Assembly (NCBI RefSeq): GCF_031202305.1
Contig: NZ_CP101731.1
Span: 186,001 to 250,000, forward strand
Reading direction: 5' to 3'
DNA from: Pelagibacterium sp. 26DY04
Lineage (GTDB): Bacteria > Pseudomonadota > Alphaproteobacteria > Rhizobiales > Devosiaceae
DNA length: 64,000 nt
The notes beneath the pieces are model-generated. The model made no database searches. It was not told the origin of the DNA and saw only the letters and a list, made by a program, of their open reading frames with translations. Position 1 is the stretch's first letter. Each line of letters opens with the position of its first letter. The translations under genes were made by a program, and so were the position numbers. Below are positions 54,285 to 62,288 of this stretch, piece by piece.

Positions 54285-55061
54285 ATGATTAGACGCGCCT
54301 GCTCGCTTGCCGGAGCCATGCTCCTCATCGTCTCGACTTCTGCCCTCGCTCAGGAGGAGATGCCCGATACGCCGCGACAGATCCTGTTCGTGGGCAACAG
54401 CTATTTCTACTACAACGACAGCATCCACAATCATCTCAACCGCATGCTGGCGGAAGCCGAAGGCCGCAGCGATGACGACCTGCTGCCCTTCCGCTCGATC
54501 ACCATTTCGGGCGGCTCGCTCGACCATCACCCTTACGAGCATTACCTGACCCCCGGCGCCATCGGCTATGACGAGCCGTTCGACGCGGTGATCTTGGCCG
54601 GGCATAGCGCCGCCGGCAATTCCGATAACCGCCGCACCCGCTTCCGCGATGCGGTTCTGGCCGCCAATGAGCTGATCGCCGAGCACGGCGCCGAAACGGT
54701 TCTCTACATGACCCACGCCTATGGCGAAGGTCACGAGAACCACTCCCCGGGAATGACCCACAATCTGGAAAGCCTTTATACCGAAGTCGCCGCCGAGATC
54801 GGCGCCACGGTCATCCCGGTCGGCTTGGCCTTTGCCAACGCCTATGAGGAGAGGCCTGATCTCGAACTGCATGTGGAGTTCGACCATAGCCATCCCAATC
54901 TGGCCGGCTCCTACCTTGCCGCGGCAACTGCCCTTGCAACGCTGTACGGGGTATCGCCGGTCGGCCTCGAATACGATTATTACGACCGGCTGGACCCTGA
55001 AACCGCTGCCTTCCTGCAGCAGATCGCCGCCGACACCGTGGCCGAATTCAACGGAAACTAG
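54285..55061 (+). CDS. SGNH/GDSL-like hydrolase, secreted
   Basis: 258 residues. A signal peptide covers about 1-22 (ending STSALAQ). The SGNH blocks are recognisable: ILFVGNSYFYYND (Ser in GNS), HSAAGN and the DxxH block FDHSHPNLAGSYLAA. Such enzymes are esterases or deacylases; the substrate is unknown and the periplasm is the likely location. The 3' end overlaps the convergent Lrp gene by 4 bp. Confidence 0.8.
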   Translation: MIRRACSLAGAMLLIVSTSALAQEEMPDTPRQILFVGNSYFYYNDSIHNHLNRMLAEAEGRSDDDLLPFRSITISGGSLDHHPYEHYLTPGAIGYDEPFDAVILAGHSAAGNSDNRRTRFRDAVLAANELIAEHGAETVLYMTHAYGEGHENHSPGMTHNLESLYTEVAAEIGATVIPVGLAFANAYEERPDLELHVEFDHSHPNLAGSYLAAATALATLYGVSPVGLEYDYYDRLDPETAAFLQQIAADTVAEFNGN

Positions 55062-55489
55062 CGATCGACGCGCGTTGAAAGAATGATCGAACTCATGGTG
55101 CGCTCGACCCCTTCGAGCGCACCGATCCTGTCGATCACCGCGTCGAGTTCAGCGACAGACGGGGCCTCGACCACCACGATCATGTCGAAGCTCCCCGAAA
55201 CCGAATGCACGGTGCGCACCTCCACCATGGATTCGAGCGCCTTGACCACCTGCCCCACCTTTTTGGGCGAGACCGTCGCCATCAGATGCGCGCTGATCTG
55301 GCTCGAAAGATATCCGCCCGACAATTTGAGCGCGTAACCTGCAATGGTTCCGTTGCGTTCGAGTTTTTCGAGCCGACTTTGCGCAGTGGAGCGGGAAACC
55401 CCCAGCCGGCGGGCCAGTTCGGCGACCGGCATGCGGGCGTTTTCGCGCAGCAGCGCCAAAAGCATGCGATCGGCGTTAACTTTCGTCAT
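55058..55489 (-). CDS. Lrp/AsnC-family regulator
   Basis: 143 residues. An N-terminal helix-turn-helix (LLALLRENARMPVAELARRLGVSRSTAQSRLEKLERNGTIAGY) and a C-terminal RAM domain (about 65-140, VVEAPSVAELDAVIDRIGALEGV) are clear. Lrp-type regulators sense amino acids and usually control a divergent metabolic gene. The divergent neighbour is a saccharopine-dehydrogenase-like enzyme, so lysine is a reasonable guess for the effector. Confidence 0.92.
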   Translation of the reverse strand: MTKVNADRMLLALLRENARMPVAELARRLGVSRSTAQSRLEKLERNGTIAGYALKLSGGYLSSQISAHLMATVSPKKVGQVVKALESMVEVRTVHSVSGSFDMIVVVEAPSVAELDAVIDRIGALEGVERTMSSIILSTRVDR

Positions 55490-55625
55490 TGTGGTGTAAA
55501 TTTTCGTTGGTTTGCGCCTTTCGTCTCGCGATTATGCCTCAGTGCCGACTGCAAATCAACGGAACAGCATGGCATCCTGTTTTGGAGGATCGCGGGATTT
55601 ATCCCCGCTTGAAAAGGAGGATGGT

Positions 55626-56726
55626 ATGAAGGAGATCGTCGTCATAGGGGCGGGCCGGATCGGCGCCACCATAGCGGACATGCTCAGCCAGAGCGGTGAT
55701 TACGCCGTTACCGTGGTCGACCGTTCCGCCGATGCGCTGGCCGCGCTCGATACCGGTCCCGAGGTCAAGTCTGCGCGCTGCGAAGTGGCCGAACCCGGCG
55801 CCCTGGAAGCCATTCTCAAAGGCAAATTCGCGGTGCTCTCGGCAGCGCCCTATTCGCTCACCACCCGCATCGCGGAAGCCGCCGCCGCCGCTGGCGTTCA
55901 CTATCTCGATCTCACCGAGGATGTAAAATCCACGAGGCGCGTCAAGGAAATAGCATCAAAGGCCGATACCGCCTTCATCCCGCAGTGCGGGCTCGCTCCG
56001 GGGTTCATCGCCATCGCCGCGATGAGTCTCGCCAAACGCTTCGATACGCTCGAAGACGTCAAGATGAAGGTCGGCGCCCTGCCGCAATTTCCCACCAACG
56101 TCCTCAATTACGCGCTGACCTGGTCGCCCGAAGGGGTGATCAACGAATATTGCGAACCTTGTGAAGCCATCGTCGATGGCGAGCTTACGGAAATCGCTCC
56201 GCTGGAGGACATCGAGGAGTTCGAGCTCGATGGGGTGCGTTATGAGGCGTTCAACACGTCGGGCGGGCTGGGCTCCACTCCGCAAGTGCTCAACGGGAAA
56301 GTCAAAAACCTCAACTACCGCACCATCCGCTATCCCGGCCATGCGCGGATCATGAAGCTTTTGCTCAACGATCTGAATTTAAAGGATCGCCGCGATCTGG
56401 CGCTGGACATCTTCCGCCATGCGCTCTCGACCACCAAGCAGGACATGGTGGTGATCCTGGTCGAAGTGACCGGCACGCGCGTCGGCAAGCCTGCCTATGA
56501 GCGCTTCGCGCGCACCATTCTGTCAGGCTATGTGGGAACACGTGAGCGCTCGGCCATCCAGATCACCACTGCCTCGGGCATCTCCGCTGTGCTTGACATG
56601 CTGGCCGCCGGGCAATTGCCGCAAAAGGGGTTCGTGGCGCAGGAAGAAATCGCGCTCGATGCCTTCCTCGCCAATCGCTTCGGCCGAATCTATGCCCAGA
56701 ACCAGGCGATGACCAAGGTCGCCTAG
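55626..56726 (+). CDS. Saccharopine dehydrogenase-family oxidoreductase
   Basis: 366 residues from the ATG at 55626 with AAGGAGG directly upstream. The N-terminal NAD-binding motif IVVIGAGRIGATIADML is followed by YLDLTEDVKSTRRVKE, PQCGLAPGFIAIAAMSLAKRF and FNTSGGLGSTPQVLNGKVKNLNYRTIRYPGH, which match the saccharopine reductase / lysine 6-dehydrogenase group. It probably acts in lysine or related amino acid catabolism. The divergent Lrp regulator supports this. It overlaps the convergent DUF72 gene by 4 bp. Confidence 0.85.
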   Translation: MKEIVVIGAGRIGATIADMLSQSGDYAVTVVDRSADALAALDTGPEVKSARCEVAEPGALEAILKGKFAVLSAAPYSLTTRIAEAAAAAGVHYLDLTEDVKSTRRVKEIASKADTAFIPQCGLAPGFIAIAAMSLAKRFDTLEDVKMKVGALPQFPTNVLNYALTWSPEGVINEYCEPCEAIVDGELTEIAPLEDIEEFELDGVRYEAFNTSGGLGSTPQVLNGKVKNLNYRTIRYPGHARIMKLLLNDLNLKDRRDLALDIFRHALSTTKQDMVVILVEVTGTRVGKPAYERFARTILSGYVGTRERSAIQITTASGISAVLDMLAAGQLPQKGFVAQEEIALDAFLANRFGRIYAQNQAMTKVA

Positions 56727-57529
56727 CCGCCGAGTTTTTTCACTCGCTCGATCAGCGCCATCGCGGCCTTGGGATTGCGCTCCTTGAATCCCGAGATCAC
56801 GAAGGCGAACACTTCGCGCGGGGTTTGCTTGGGGCTAGGCCCGCGGCTGGGCAGATCGTCGGGCACCCCGCCCTGGGCGTAAGTGACGATCCGCTCGGCC
56901 CAGAGGTCGAGATCCTTTTCCGAATAGCCCTTCTCGTGCTCCTCGCTGGTCCCCTGCAAGCGCAGATAAACGAAATCGGCGGTGGGGTCGGCGATCACCT
57001 GATACTCGGCATCGGCCCCGGTGATCAGCGCCACGCCGTTTTCGCGCGCCAGCGCCACCGCATCGCCATTGGCAAAGCTTTCGTGCCGCGCCTCCACGGC
57101 ATGGCGCAGCTTGCGGCCGTCCTGGGTTGCGGGCAGGAGCTTCAGAAATGCAGCGAAATCATCGGGATCAAATTTTTTGGTCGAGGCGAGCTGCCAATTG
57201 ATCGGCCCGAGCTTGTCCTTGAGCTCGGTGATGCCGCTCGATGTAAAACGATTGACCGATTCGCCCGCTTCGCCGAGCACGCGCTTGTTGGTCGCGTAAC
57301 GCGTGCCCTTCAACGTGAACATGAAATCTTCCGGCACTTCATCGTGCCATTTGCGGAAGCTCTCGGGCTTCTGGCTGCCATAGAAAGTGCCGTTGACCTC
57401 CACCCCGGTCATGGTCGTGCCCATATATTCGAGCTCGCGCCTTTGCGCCAATTTCTCCGGATAATAGGTGCCGCGCCAGGGCTCGAACGTCCAGCCGCCC
57501 ACCCCGATATGGATTTTTCCGCCCGCCAT
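56723..57529 (-). CDS. DUF72 family protein (paralogue A)
   Basis: 268 residues. The DUF72 signatures IHIGVGGWTFEPWRGTYYPEKLAQRRELEYMGTTMTGVEVNGTFYGSQKPESFRKWHDEVPEDFMFTLKGTRYATNKRVLGEA are clear. DUF72 proteins adopt a TIM-barrel-like fold; the biochemical role is unknown. A second paralogue (57612-58484) is divergent from it, 82 bp away. Confidence 0.88.
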   Translation of the reverse strand: MAGGKIHIGVGGWTFEPWRGTYYPEKLAQRRELEYMGTTMTGVEVNGTFYGSQKPESFRKWHDEVPEDFMFTLKGTRYATNKRVLGEAGESVNRFTSSGITELKDKLGPINWQLASTKKFDPDDFAAFLKLLPATQDGRKLRHAVEARHESFANGDAVALARENGVALITGADAEYQVIADPTADFVYLRLQGTSEEHEKGYSEKDLDLWAERIVTYAQGGVPDDLPSRGPSPKQTPREVFAFVISGFKERNPKAAMALIERVKKLGG

Positions 57530-57611
57530 TGTCGCACTCCTGTTTATCGGCGTTCAGACTAGCACGGTGGCCGGTTGGGAACAGCCCGGATTTGCCGTCC
57601 GTTGTCACCCA

Positions 57612-58484
57612 ATGGCAAAGGGAAATATCCGTATCGGCATTTCGGGCTGGACCTACAAGGGCTGGCGGGGAAAGTTCTACCCCGAAGGCCTGCCTCATAA
57701 GCGCGAGCTTTCCTATGCCGCCGAGTGCTTTCCCTCGATCGAGATCAACGGCACCTTCTATGGCCTGCAGCGCCCCGAAGCCTTCGCCCGCTGGCGCGAG
57801 GAGACGCCGGAGGATTTCGTCTTCGCCATCAAGGGCTCGCGCTACATCACCCATATGCTCAGGCTCAAGGAGGTGGAGACCCCGCTCGCCAACTTTCTCG
57901 CCTCTGGCCCGTTGCGGCTCGGCCCCAAGCTGGGACCGATCCTCTGGCAATTTCCGGCCCGCATGAAGTTCGATCCTGACCGCTTTTTACGGTTTCTGGA
58001 CCTGCTGCCGCGCACGACCCAGGAGGCGGCAAAGCTGGCTCGCAAGCACGACCAGCGGCTCGAAGGCCGCGCCTATGCCGAAGCCGAAATCGACATTCCC
58101 CTTCGCCACGCCTTCGAAATCCGCAGCGAAACCTTCTGCACGCCGGACTTCGTCGATCTGCTCAGGGCGCACAATGCGGCGCTTGTGGTGGCAGACACCG
58201 TCGACTGGCCGCTGGTCATGGATATGACCGCCGACTTCGTCTATTGCCGCCTGCACGGATCTGAGGAGCTTTATACGAGCGGCTATGAGGACGAAGCGCT
58301 TGATATATGGGCAAGACGCGTTGCGGCCTGGGCAAGAGGCGCCGAGCCTCGGGACGCAAAGCGTATCGCAGGACGCGGACCGAAGGCCGAGAGCCGGGAC
58401 GTGTTCGTCTATTTCGACAATGACGCCAAGGTCCGCGCGCCGTTCGATGCGCAGGGGCTGATCAGGCGGTTGAAGCTCGATTAG
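57612..58484 (+). CDS. DUF72 family protein (paralogue B)
   Basis: 290 residues from the ATG at 57612. The start IRIGISGWTYKGWRGKFYPEGLPHKRELSYAAECFPSIEINGTFYGLQRPEAFARWREETPEDFVFAIKGSRYITH is parallel to paralogue A. C-terminal parts differ in length. The 3' end overlaps the IclR gene by 23 bp (convergent). Confidence 0.88.
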   Translation: MAKGNIRIGISGWTYKGWRGKFYPEGLPHKRELSYAAECFPSIEINGTFYGLQRPEAFARWREETPEDFVFAIKGSRYITHMLRLKEVETPLANFLASGPLRLGPKLGPILWQFPARMKFDPDRFLRFLDLLPRTTQEAAKLARKHDQRLEGRAYAEAEIDIPLRHAFEIRSETFCTPDFVDLLRAHNAALVVADTVDWPLVMDMTADFVYCRLHGSEELYTSGYEDEALDIWARRVAAWARGAEPRDAKRIAGRGPKAESRDVFVYFDNDAKVRAPFDAQGLIRRLKLD

Positions 58485-59250
58485 CCTGCCACCCCAACCG
58501 CCCCTCAATGCGGCGGGCGCTTTTGCGCACGAGTGCCTTGAGATCGGGATCGGGCTGGTCAACCTTATGGTCCGGCACAACGATCGAGATCGTCGCGCGG
58601 CAGGCGCCTTCGGCATCGCAAATGGGAGAAGCGATGCAGGCGACCGAATAGTCCGACTCTCCGGCCTGAATCGAAAGACGGTTTTCAAGCGCCGTACGGG
58701 CCGATGTGACGAGGTCGTTTATGTCGGTTTCCGCCTTGCCGGTGGGCGAGGGGCGGGTGGCGTGCTCGAACACGGCGCGGCGCTTGGGCTCGGGCAGATG
58801 TCCGACCAGCAGGCGCCCCGAGGCCGACCAGTTGAGCGGGGTGCGGGTGCCGACGCGCGAGGCGACGCCGAAATGGTCGGGGCCTTCGGCCATGGCGAGG
58901 ACGACCATGGCATCGCCGTCGCGTCCGCAGACCTGCACGGTCTCGCCCGAGGCGCGCGAGAGGGCGTTCATTTCCTCGGTGGCGACGGAGAGCAGGTCCA
59001 GACGGCGGGCATAAGCTAGGCCGTAGTGGTAGAGTTTGGGGCCCAGCCAGACGCTGCCATTCCCCGAGCGATCGACAAAGCCTTGAGCCACCAGATCGTC
59101 GATGGTGCCGTAGACCGTCGAGAGCGGCGCGCCGATCGCCTGGCCGATCTCATAGGCCGTGGCCGGCTTTCCGATCGCGACCAGGTGATCGAGGATCTGG
59201 CTCGCCCGCTCGAGCGCCGGCACGCGGCGGCGGGGCGCGGCGAGACTCAT
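58462..59250 (-). CDS. IclR-family transcriptional regulator
   Basis: 262 residues from the ATG at 59250, which overlaps the upstream gene stop by 3 bp (ATGA). An N-terminal winged helix ([54 protein letters not shown]) precedes the effector domain ([59 protein letters not shown]). It is the last gene of the amidohydrolase-RidA-PLP operon and is the likely repressor acting at the palindrome 62121-62138. Confidence 0.92.
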   Translation of the reverse strand: MSLAAPRRRVPALERASQILDHLVAIGKPATAYEIGQAIGAPLSTVYGTIDDLVAQGFVDRSGNGSVWLGPKLYHYGLAYARRLDLLSVATEEMNALSRASGETVQVCGRDGDAMVVLAMAEGPDHFGVASRVGTRTPLNWSASGRLLVGHLPEPKRRAVFEHATRPSPTGKAETDINDLVTSARTALENRLSIQAGESDYSVACIASPICDAEGACRATISIVVPDHKVDQPDPDLKALVRKSARRIEGRLGWQANRASTA

Positions 59251-60437
59251 TGCGGCCACCGGCCGAACGCTTGGGCACGGGCGCGGACCGTATCGGCGAA
59301 TGGGGTGACCATGCGCCCATCGGCAGCCAGCGCCGCATCGAGCACCGCCGTCAGCCGGCCCGCAACCACCTCTTCCTCGCCCGCATGCAGATTGCAGGGG
59401 TCGAGGAACAGATAATTGTGCTCGGCTTCATGGTCGCGGACGATGATGGCCGGTTCGCCCGCCGCCATCGCCGCGGCGAAATCCCAGGCGGTGATTTTCG
59501 CCATCCTGGGATCGAAATCGATGCGCAGCCTGTCGAGGGGATTGCCGGTGGGGTCGGGCGTCAAACGGGCGAGGATGCCCGGGCGGTCGTCCAGCGTTGC
59601 TTTCCACAGGTCGAGCGCAGCCCGCTCGCGGGCCCGGATACCGGCGTGGTCACGGGTATCCCAGGCCTCGAGCGCGGCAATCACCCCGGCGATGCCCTCC
59701 TTGCCGACCTTGAAACCGCGGCCGATGCCATAATTTTGGAGGTACGCGGCGGCCACCAGATCCGCTTTACCGGCAATAATGCCCGAAGTCGGCCCGCCGA
59801 GGAATTTGTGCCCCGAATAGAGGACGAGATCGGCGCCCTTGGCGAGAAAGCCCTTGAGATCGTATTCGGAGGCGGCATCGACAATTACCGGCACGCCTTT
59901 TTCGTGGGCGATCTCGCAGAAGATTTCCAACGGAAGCTGGCCGTATTCGACGCAGTGGTGCGAGACAACATAGAGCGCTGCGGCGGTATTTTCAGTGATT
60001 GCGGCGGCGAGCTGGTGCGGGCGGGTTTCGGTCGCCTGTCCGACCGGAACCACCTTGGCACCGGAAAGCCTGATCGCCTGGTCGATCGGCGCGCCGTAAT
60101 CGACCAGATGTCCGGTTTGGATGACGACTTGGTTTTTCAGCCCCGCCGTATCGGGGAGGCGCTCGATCAATCCCATGTCGCGGCCGGTCATCAGCCCCGC
60201 GATCGTAAGCGTAATCGCCGCCGAGCAGGAGGCCGTAACGCAACCCGCTTCCGCACCCGTCAGCCCTGCGATGGTGCGGCTGGCAGCACGCTGGAGATCG
60301 GCGATTTCGGTCCACTGGCCAAGCACCGCGGCGACCGCCTCGCGCGCTTGGGGCACGACGATGGAGGCGCCGAGCCCGGTCATGGTGCCCGAGCAGTTGA
60401 TGACGCGGCGCAGGCCGAAGCGTTCGTGGATATCCAT
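59247..60437 (-). CDS. SelA-like/DgaE-type PLP-dependent enzyme
   Basis: 396 residues. The PLP lysine lies at about 211 in [21 protein letters not shown]; the pyridine-binding [18 protein letters not shown] is just before it. The start [22 protein letters not shown] and the SelA-like fold match the group that includes D-glucosaminate-6-phosphate ammonia-lyase and uncharacterised amino-acid ammonia-lyases. A true SelA role is unlikely, as no selenocysteine genes are near. It is cotranscribed with RidA and the amidohydrolase and probably releases an enamine/imine that RidA hydrolyses (inference). Confidence 0.82.
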   Translation of the reverse strand: MDIHERFGLRRVINCSGTMTGLGASIVVPQAREAVAAVLGQWTEIADLQRAASRTIAGLTGAEAGCVTASCSAAITLTIAGLMTGRDMGLIERLPDTAGLKNQVVIQTGHLVDYGAPIDQAIRLSGAKVVPVGQATETRPHQLAAAITENTAAALYVVSHHCVEYGQLPLEIFCEIAHEKGVPVIVDAASEYDLKGFLAKGADLVLYSGHKFLGGPTSGIIAGKADLVAAAYLQNYGIGRGFKVGKEGIAGVIAALEAWDTRDHAGIRARERAALDLWKATLDDRPGILARLTPDPTGNPLDRLRIDFDPRMAKITAWDFAAAMAAGEPAIIVRDHEAEHNYLFLDPCNLHAGEEEVVAGRLTAVLDAALAADGRMVTPFADTVRARAQAFGRWPQ

Positions 60438-60438
60438 A

Positions 60439-60900
60439 TCAATCCTCCACAGCGATCACGGCTTCGATCTCCACGGTGATCCCGAAAGGCAGCGAGGAAA
60501 AGCCCACGGCCGAGCGGGCATGGATTCCCTTTTTGCCGAACACCGCGACCATCAGGTCCGAGCAGCCATTGACGACTTTCGGGTGCTCGACGAAATCGGG
60601 AGTCGCGTTGACCATGCCCAGGAGCTTCACGACCCGCTTGACCCGCGAAAGATCGCCCAGCGCCTCGTGCATGACGGCGATGAGGTTGAGCCCAGTCAGC
60701 CGGGCATGGGCGTAACCGGCCTCGATATCCACCCCGGCGCCCAGCTTGCCTGTATGGCGGGTACCGTCCGGTTCGATCGGTCCCTGGCCGGAAATGAAGA
60801 CCAGATCGCCCTCGCGCACCCAATTGGTGAAATTGGCAACGGGTGCAGGGACGGGCGGCAGTTCCAGCCCCAGTTCGGCGAGGCGCTCATAGGGCGTCAT
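60439..60900 (-). CDS. RidA family (YjgF) enamine/imine deaminase-like protein
   Basis: 153 residues; the start at 60900 overlaps the upstream stop (ATGA). Signatures [70 protein letters not shown] and [23 protein letters not shown] match the extended RidA group. RidA hydrolyses reactive enamines from PLP enzymes, which fits the neighbouring PLP gene. It lies 1 bp before it. Confidence 0.9.
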   Translation of the reverse strand: MTPYERLAELGLELPPVPAPVANFTNWVREGDLVFISGQGPIEPDGTRHTGKLGAGVDIEAGYAHARLTGLNLIAVMHEALGDLSRVKRVVKLLGMVNATPDFVEHPKVVNGCSDLMVAVFGKKGIHARSAVGFSSLPFGITVEIEAVIAVED

Positions 60901-62114
60901 GGCAGCGGCCAGCCGCAATGGGCGCAGGCGCGGGGCACATCGCCCTCCATCGGGTGATAGCGATGGGCATGGACGGCATGGGCACCAAGGATCGCGTAAC
61001 GCGGCTCGAAAGTCTTTTCGAGCAATGAGGTGGCGCCGTGGGCGTCCCGGACCGTCACCGTGCTGTCCTCGATCTCGAACAGGGTGAATTCGGCGGGCTT
61101 GCCGATCGCGAGCAGGTCTTCGGTGTCGAGCCTGATCACCTGTCGCGGGGCAATGGTCGCGGCGTGCACCACGTCTTCGAAATCCATGCCGAGCGAGAGG
61201 AGTTTCGAGAGCGTCGTCGCCATGTCCCAGACCGACTGGTCCATGGAGCGGTTGTGCAGGTCGGTGGAGATGGTTTTCGGTTTCAGTCCCCGCGCCAGCG
61301 CGGCCTTGGCCACGTCGAACGAAAACGAGGCCCCGCCATGGCCGACATCGAGCACCACGCCGCGCGAAGCGGCGTCCTCCGCGAGGCGATAGAGGTCCTC
61401 GTCCTCGAGGATCGAGCCGCCGACCTTGCCGTTGAAGCAATGGGTGACGATGTCGCCCTCGGTCAAGACCGCCAGCACGTCGTCATAGAGTGGGGGCGGC
61501 TCGCCCACATGCACCATGAGCGGCAGGTCGAGGATGCGCCCGAGCTTCTTTGCGAGCTTGACTGGCGCCATGTCCCAGCCGCCGGTGATCACCGCGCTGG
61601 CGCGGACCTTCAAACCCCGGATCACGTCGCGATTGGCTTCAACCGTTGCCTTGATCCTGTCGATGTCGATCGAGCGCATGTCCATGAGTTCGGAGACCCG
61701 GTTACACGCAACCAGCCCGATCGAGCCGAGGTTCAGAAAGGCGTAAACATTCTCGCGCGCCGGCTCGGCGATATACTCGCGAAACCCGTGGAAATTGGCT
61801 TCGCCGGCCGAGCCCGCGTCAACGATGGTCGTCACCCCGCGCGCCGCGCCAGCCTCATCGGGAGGGATCGAGATGTCGGTGCCGCCATACCAGATATGGG
61901 CGTGCAGATCGGTCCAGCCGGGGGAAAGGAAAGCGCCCCTTCCCTCTATCCGCTCGGCGCCGTCGGCGGCCAGTCCAGGACCCACAGCAGCGACGGTGCC
62001 TCCGGGCGCGATGAGAACATCACATCGCTCGGGCAAACCCAGACCGAAGCCGATGGGACGGATGTCCGCGAGCAGTAGCGGTCGATCTGCGGGCGCGAAA
62101 GAATTACCGATCAC
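60897..62114 (-). CDS. Amidohydrolase/deacetylase family metallohydrolase
   Basis: 405 residues from a GTG at 62114 with AAGGA 8 nt upstream. Metal ligands DLHAHIWYGG (His71, His73), the carboxylated-Lys segment GLKVRASAV, His in MVHVGEPPP and THCFNG, and the Asp of TISTDLHNRS are in place. It matches the COG3964 deacetylase/dihydroorotase-like group (for example EF_0837-type proteins), often next to SelA-like enzymes. It probably removes an N-acyl or carbamoyl group from the substrate that the PLP enzyme then degrades. First gene of the operon. Confidence 0.85.
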   Translation of the reverse strand: MIGNSFAPADRPLLLADIRPIGFGLGLPERCDVLIAPGGTVAAVGPGLAADGAERIEGRGAFLSPGWTDLHAHIWYGGTDISIPPDEAGAARGVTTIVDAGSAGEANFHGFREYIAEPARENVYAFLNLGSIGLVACNRVSELMDMRSIDIDRIKATVEANRDVIRGLKVRASAVITGGWDMAPVKLAKKLGRILDLPLMVHVGEPPPLYDDVLAVLTEGDIVTHCFNGKVGGSILEDEDLYRLAEDAASRGVVLDVGHGGASFSFDVAKAALARGLKPKTISTDLHNRSMDQSVWDMATTLSKLLSLGMDFEDVVHAATIAPRQVIRLDTEDLLAIGKPAEFTLFEIEDSTVTVRDAHGATSLLEKTFEPRYAILGAHAVHAHRYHPMEGDVPRACAHCGWPLP

Positions 62115-62120
62115 GGTAAA

Positions 62121-62138
62121 ATTCCTTAATTATGGAAT
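62121..62138. promoter_or_regulatory. 18-bp palindrome at the amidohydrolase operon start (IclR operator candidate)
   Basis: ATTCCTTAATTATGGAAT is an inverted repeat with a single mismatched pair. It starts 7 bp upstream of the GTG start and includes the ribosome-binding site AAGGA on the minus strand. A partial copy of the right half (TTATTATGGCAT) lies nearby at about 62147-62158. A repressor bound here would block the leader directly. Confidence 0.6.
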
Positions 62139-62288
62139 AGACTGCGTTATTATGGCATCTTGGTGCTTTCCGTAGCCCGTCGTCAAGAGGCATCCACTCC
62201 ATTCGCCGTGGGGGGTTCATCATTGCATCAAAGGCTTGTAGCCTCCCGCCCATTGCCCGATTTCATTCTTCTTGGATCCGACAGGCCA

